A stretch of 64,000 nt of DNA from Paraburkholderia sp. LEh10. GTDB lineage: Bacteria; Pseudomonadota; Gammaproteobacteria; Burkholderiales; Burkholderiaceae. The stretch's first letter is position 1. Every line of letters begins with the position of its first letter. Shown here piece after piece: positions 62,385-64,000 of the stretch. The stretch lies in contig NZ_JAGIPX010000015.1 of the NCBI RefSeq assembly GCF_017814945.1, forward strand, positions 1 to 64,000, given 5' to 3'. Both the position numbers and the translations under genes were made by a program. Under the pieces are notes generated by a model. It saw nothing but the letters and a program-made list of their open reading frames with translations. It ran no database searches and was not told the DNA's origin.

Positions 62385-64000
62385 CTAGCCTGCAATACTT
62401 TCGTAGCCGTAATAGCCGCCGCGATAACCCGAGCCGATGAATGCGCCCGCCTGCGGTACGTCGGTCAGCAACACGCCCTGCAGATTCACGCCGCCGTTGC
62501 GCAGCCGTTTCACCGTTTCGGCGAGCTCGCCGACGGGATGGCGTCCGTGGCGAATCACCAGCAACGTCGTGCCCACGTGCCTGCCGATCACGGTCGAGTC
62601 CGTGACGGCGAGCACGGGTGGCGTATCGATGATGATCAGGTCGTACTGCTTCTTCAGTTCCTCGAGCATCGACTCGAAGCGCTTGCTCATCAGCAGCTCC
62701 GACGGATGCGAAGGCAGCGAACCCTTCGTCAGCACATCGAGGCCCGGCAGCACCTCGCGCTGGATCGACGACTGCAGGTCGCCGCCGCGCAGCACATCGG
62801 ACAGCCCCGGCTGATGCTGCAAACCGAAGTGCGAATGCACGTCGCCGCGCCGCATGTCGCCGTCGATCACCAGCGTGCGCTTGCTCGTCGAGGCGACGAG
62901 CGCCGACAGATTCACCGACAGGAACGATTTGCCCGCGTCCGGACGCGAGCCCGTCAGCATCACGACGTTGTTCTGGTTGTCGTCGACGGTCAGTTGCAGC
63001 GAGGTGCGCAGGTTGCGCACGCCCTCCACCGCGATGTCCTGCGGCGCCTGTTCGGCGAGCACGTGCAGGCCGCGGCGGCGCATCATCACGTCCTGCTGCA
63101 GACGTAGTTGCTGCTCGCTGCGCGGCACGACGGCGAAGACGGGAACGCCCAGCGCGGCTTCCAGTTCGTCCGGACGCTCGACGCCGCCATACAGCGTCTT
63201 GCGCACGAACGCGAACACGATGCCGATGAAGAGGCCCGCGCCGAAGCTGATCAAAATCACCATGAAGCGCTTCGGACGCACCGGGTCGTCCGCGGCCTCG
63301 GCGAAGTCGACGATGCGCACGTCGCCTACCTGGCCCGCCTTCGCGATCCGCAGTTGCTGCGCGCTGTTGAGCAGGTTCGTGTAAAGCTCCGTGTCCACAT
63401 GCACGTCGCGCAACAGGCGCAGCGCCGTCTGTTCCGTATCGGGCAGCGTCTGCACGCTCTTGCCCATGCCCGCGAGGTTGCCCTGCAGCGTCCTGATCTG
63501 CGCATCGAGCGCCGCCACGGCCGGGTGATTCGCCGTGAAGCGCTGCGACATCTCCGCGCGCTGCGTCTGCAGATCGACGAGCTTGGTCTTGTTGTCGACG
63601 ATCTGTTGCAGCAGCAGGCGGCTTTCTTCGCTCAGATCGACGGTGCCGTGCTGGTTGCGGAACGTGTTGTAGCGCTGCTCGGCGGCGTCGAGTTCCTTGC
63701 GCAACTGCGGCAGTTGCTGGTCGAGGAACGCGAGCATGTGCTCGGCCTCCGACGAACGGCTTTCCACATCCTGGCGAATGAACTCACGCGCCATGTTGTT
63801 CATGATGTCGGCCGTGAGCTTCGGGTCGTGTCCTTCGAGGCTCGCGCGGATCACGCCCGATTGCAGCGTCGATTCGCCTATATCCATCGACTTGCCCAAA
63901 CGGTCGACCGTGGTAAGCGTCGACGCGCGCGTCAGGTCGAAGCGCGCGCCAGGGGCGCCGACGAGTTCGTCGACGCGCAGGGAGATCGGGCCCGCAGGCG
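62385..64000 (-). CDS. wzc: Wzc-type tyrosine autokinase, EPS locus 2 (5' end outside window)
   Basis: Partial: the frame stays open to the window edge, and its first residues (PAGPISLRVDELVGAPGARFDL) align with the locus 1 Wzc, so the gene starts beyond 64000. About 538 residues are visible: the end of the periplasmic Wzz-like domain with a coiled coil, a membrane helix (FMVILISFGAGLFIGIVFAF), Walker A (GSRPDAGKS), Walker A' (LVIDGDMRRGD) and Walker B (LIIIDTPP). A short tail carries four tyrosines (GSGYRGGYYGYE). It controls chain length and export. A Wza gene may lie further right. Confidence 0.92.
   Translation of the reverse strand, partial: PAGPISLRVDELVGAPGARFDLTRASTLTTVDRLGKSMDIGESTLQSGVIRASLEGHDPKLTADIMNNMAREFIRQDVESRSSEAEHMLAFLDQQLPQLRKELDAAEQRYNTFRNQHGTVDLSEESRLLLQQIVDNKTKLVDLQTQRAEMSQRFTANHPAVAALDAQIRTLQGNLAGMGKSVQTLPDTEQTALRLLRDVHVDTELYTNLLNSAQQLRIAKAGQVGDVRIVDFAEAADDPVRPKRFMVILISFGAGLFIGIVFAFVRKTLYGGVERPDELEAALGVPVFAVVPRSEQQLRLQQDVMMRRRGLHVLAEQAPQDIAVEGVRNLRTSLQLTVDDNQNNVVMLTGSRPDAGKSFLSVNLSALVASTSKRTLVIDGDMRRGDVHSHFGLQHQPGLSDVLRGGDLQSSIQREVLPGLDVLTKGSLPSHPSELLMSKRFESMLEELKKQYDLIIIDTPPVLAVTDSTVIGRHVGTTLLVIRHGRHPVGELAETVKRLRNGGVNLQGVLLTDVPQAGAFIGSGYRGGYYGYESIAG

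Overview
The window looks like part of a Burkholderiaceae chromosome, most probably Paraburkholderia, Caballeronia or Burkholderia. The evidence is high-GC codon use, the linked blocks glyA-nrdR-minor pilins and ybgC-tolQRAB-pal-cpoB, and a neighbouring DUF2844/DUF3443 pair, which I associate with this family. No database search was possible, so the genus is an inference.

Layout. 0.1-4.3 kb (minus strand): glyA, nrdR and four minor type IV pilin genes (fimT/gspH-like, pilV, pilW, pilX). Here pilW carries an apparent one-base frameshift, and pilX ends early at a perfect 34-bp palindrome. 4.8-11.1 kb (plus): an SDR dehydrogenase, then the Tol-Pal envelope operon. 11.2-11.5 kb: terminator, consensus sigma70 promoter, tRNA-Lys(UUU), terminator. 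11.6-15.5 kb: a Tat-exported tyrosinase, a GNAT-fold acyltransferase and a zinc-ribbon membrane protein.

15.7-36.7 kb is a first polysaccharide locus. A leftward operon encodes a beta-helix protein, a Wzc-type tyrosine kinase, a TviB/TviC-like UDP-sugar dehydrogenase and epimerase pair (predicted product UDP-GalNAcA), a MurJ-like flippase and three glycosyltransferases. Around it lie a WecA-like initiating transferase, an extra glmS, three more GNAT-fold proteins, a Wzy-like polymerase and the remnant of a second beta-helix gene. No Wza or Wzb gene is visible in it.

36.8-38.9 kb holds the DUF3443/DUF2844 pair; the DUF3443 lipoprotein has a pepsin-like arrangement of motifs. 39.3-64 kb is a second polysaccharide locus. 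It has a partial wzc at the right edge, gmd and fcl (GDP-L-fucose), wcaI, wcaF, five glycosyltransferases in all, a GMC oxidoreductase, a Wzy-like protein, a Wzx flippase and an OafA-like acyltransferase. It ends in a leftward decoration cassette: methyltransferase, SGNH hydrolase, an amidohydrolase homologue that lacks its metal ligands, carbamoyltransferase, and a small orphan protein. A 93-bp tandem array of paired hairpins sits directly before the ribosome binding site of the SGNH gene, and a related hairpin lies between gmd and wzc.

The most promising leads are the degenerate amidohydrolase with its hairpin array, the pepsin-like DUF3443 protein, the repeated GNAT and beta-helix genes, and the damaged pilin operon.
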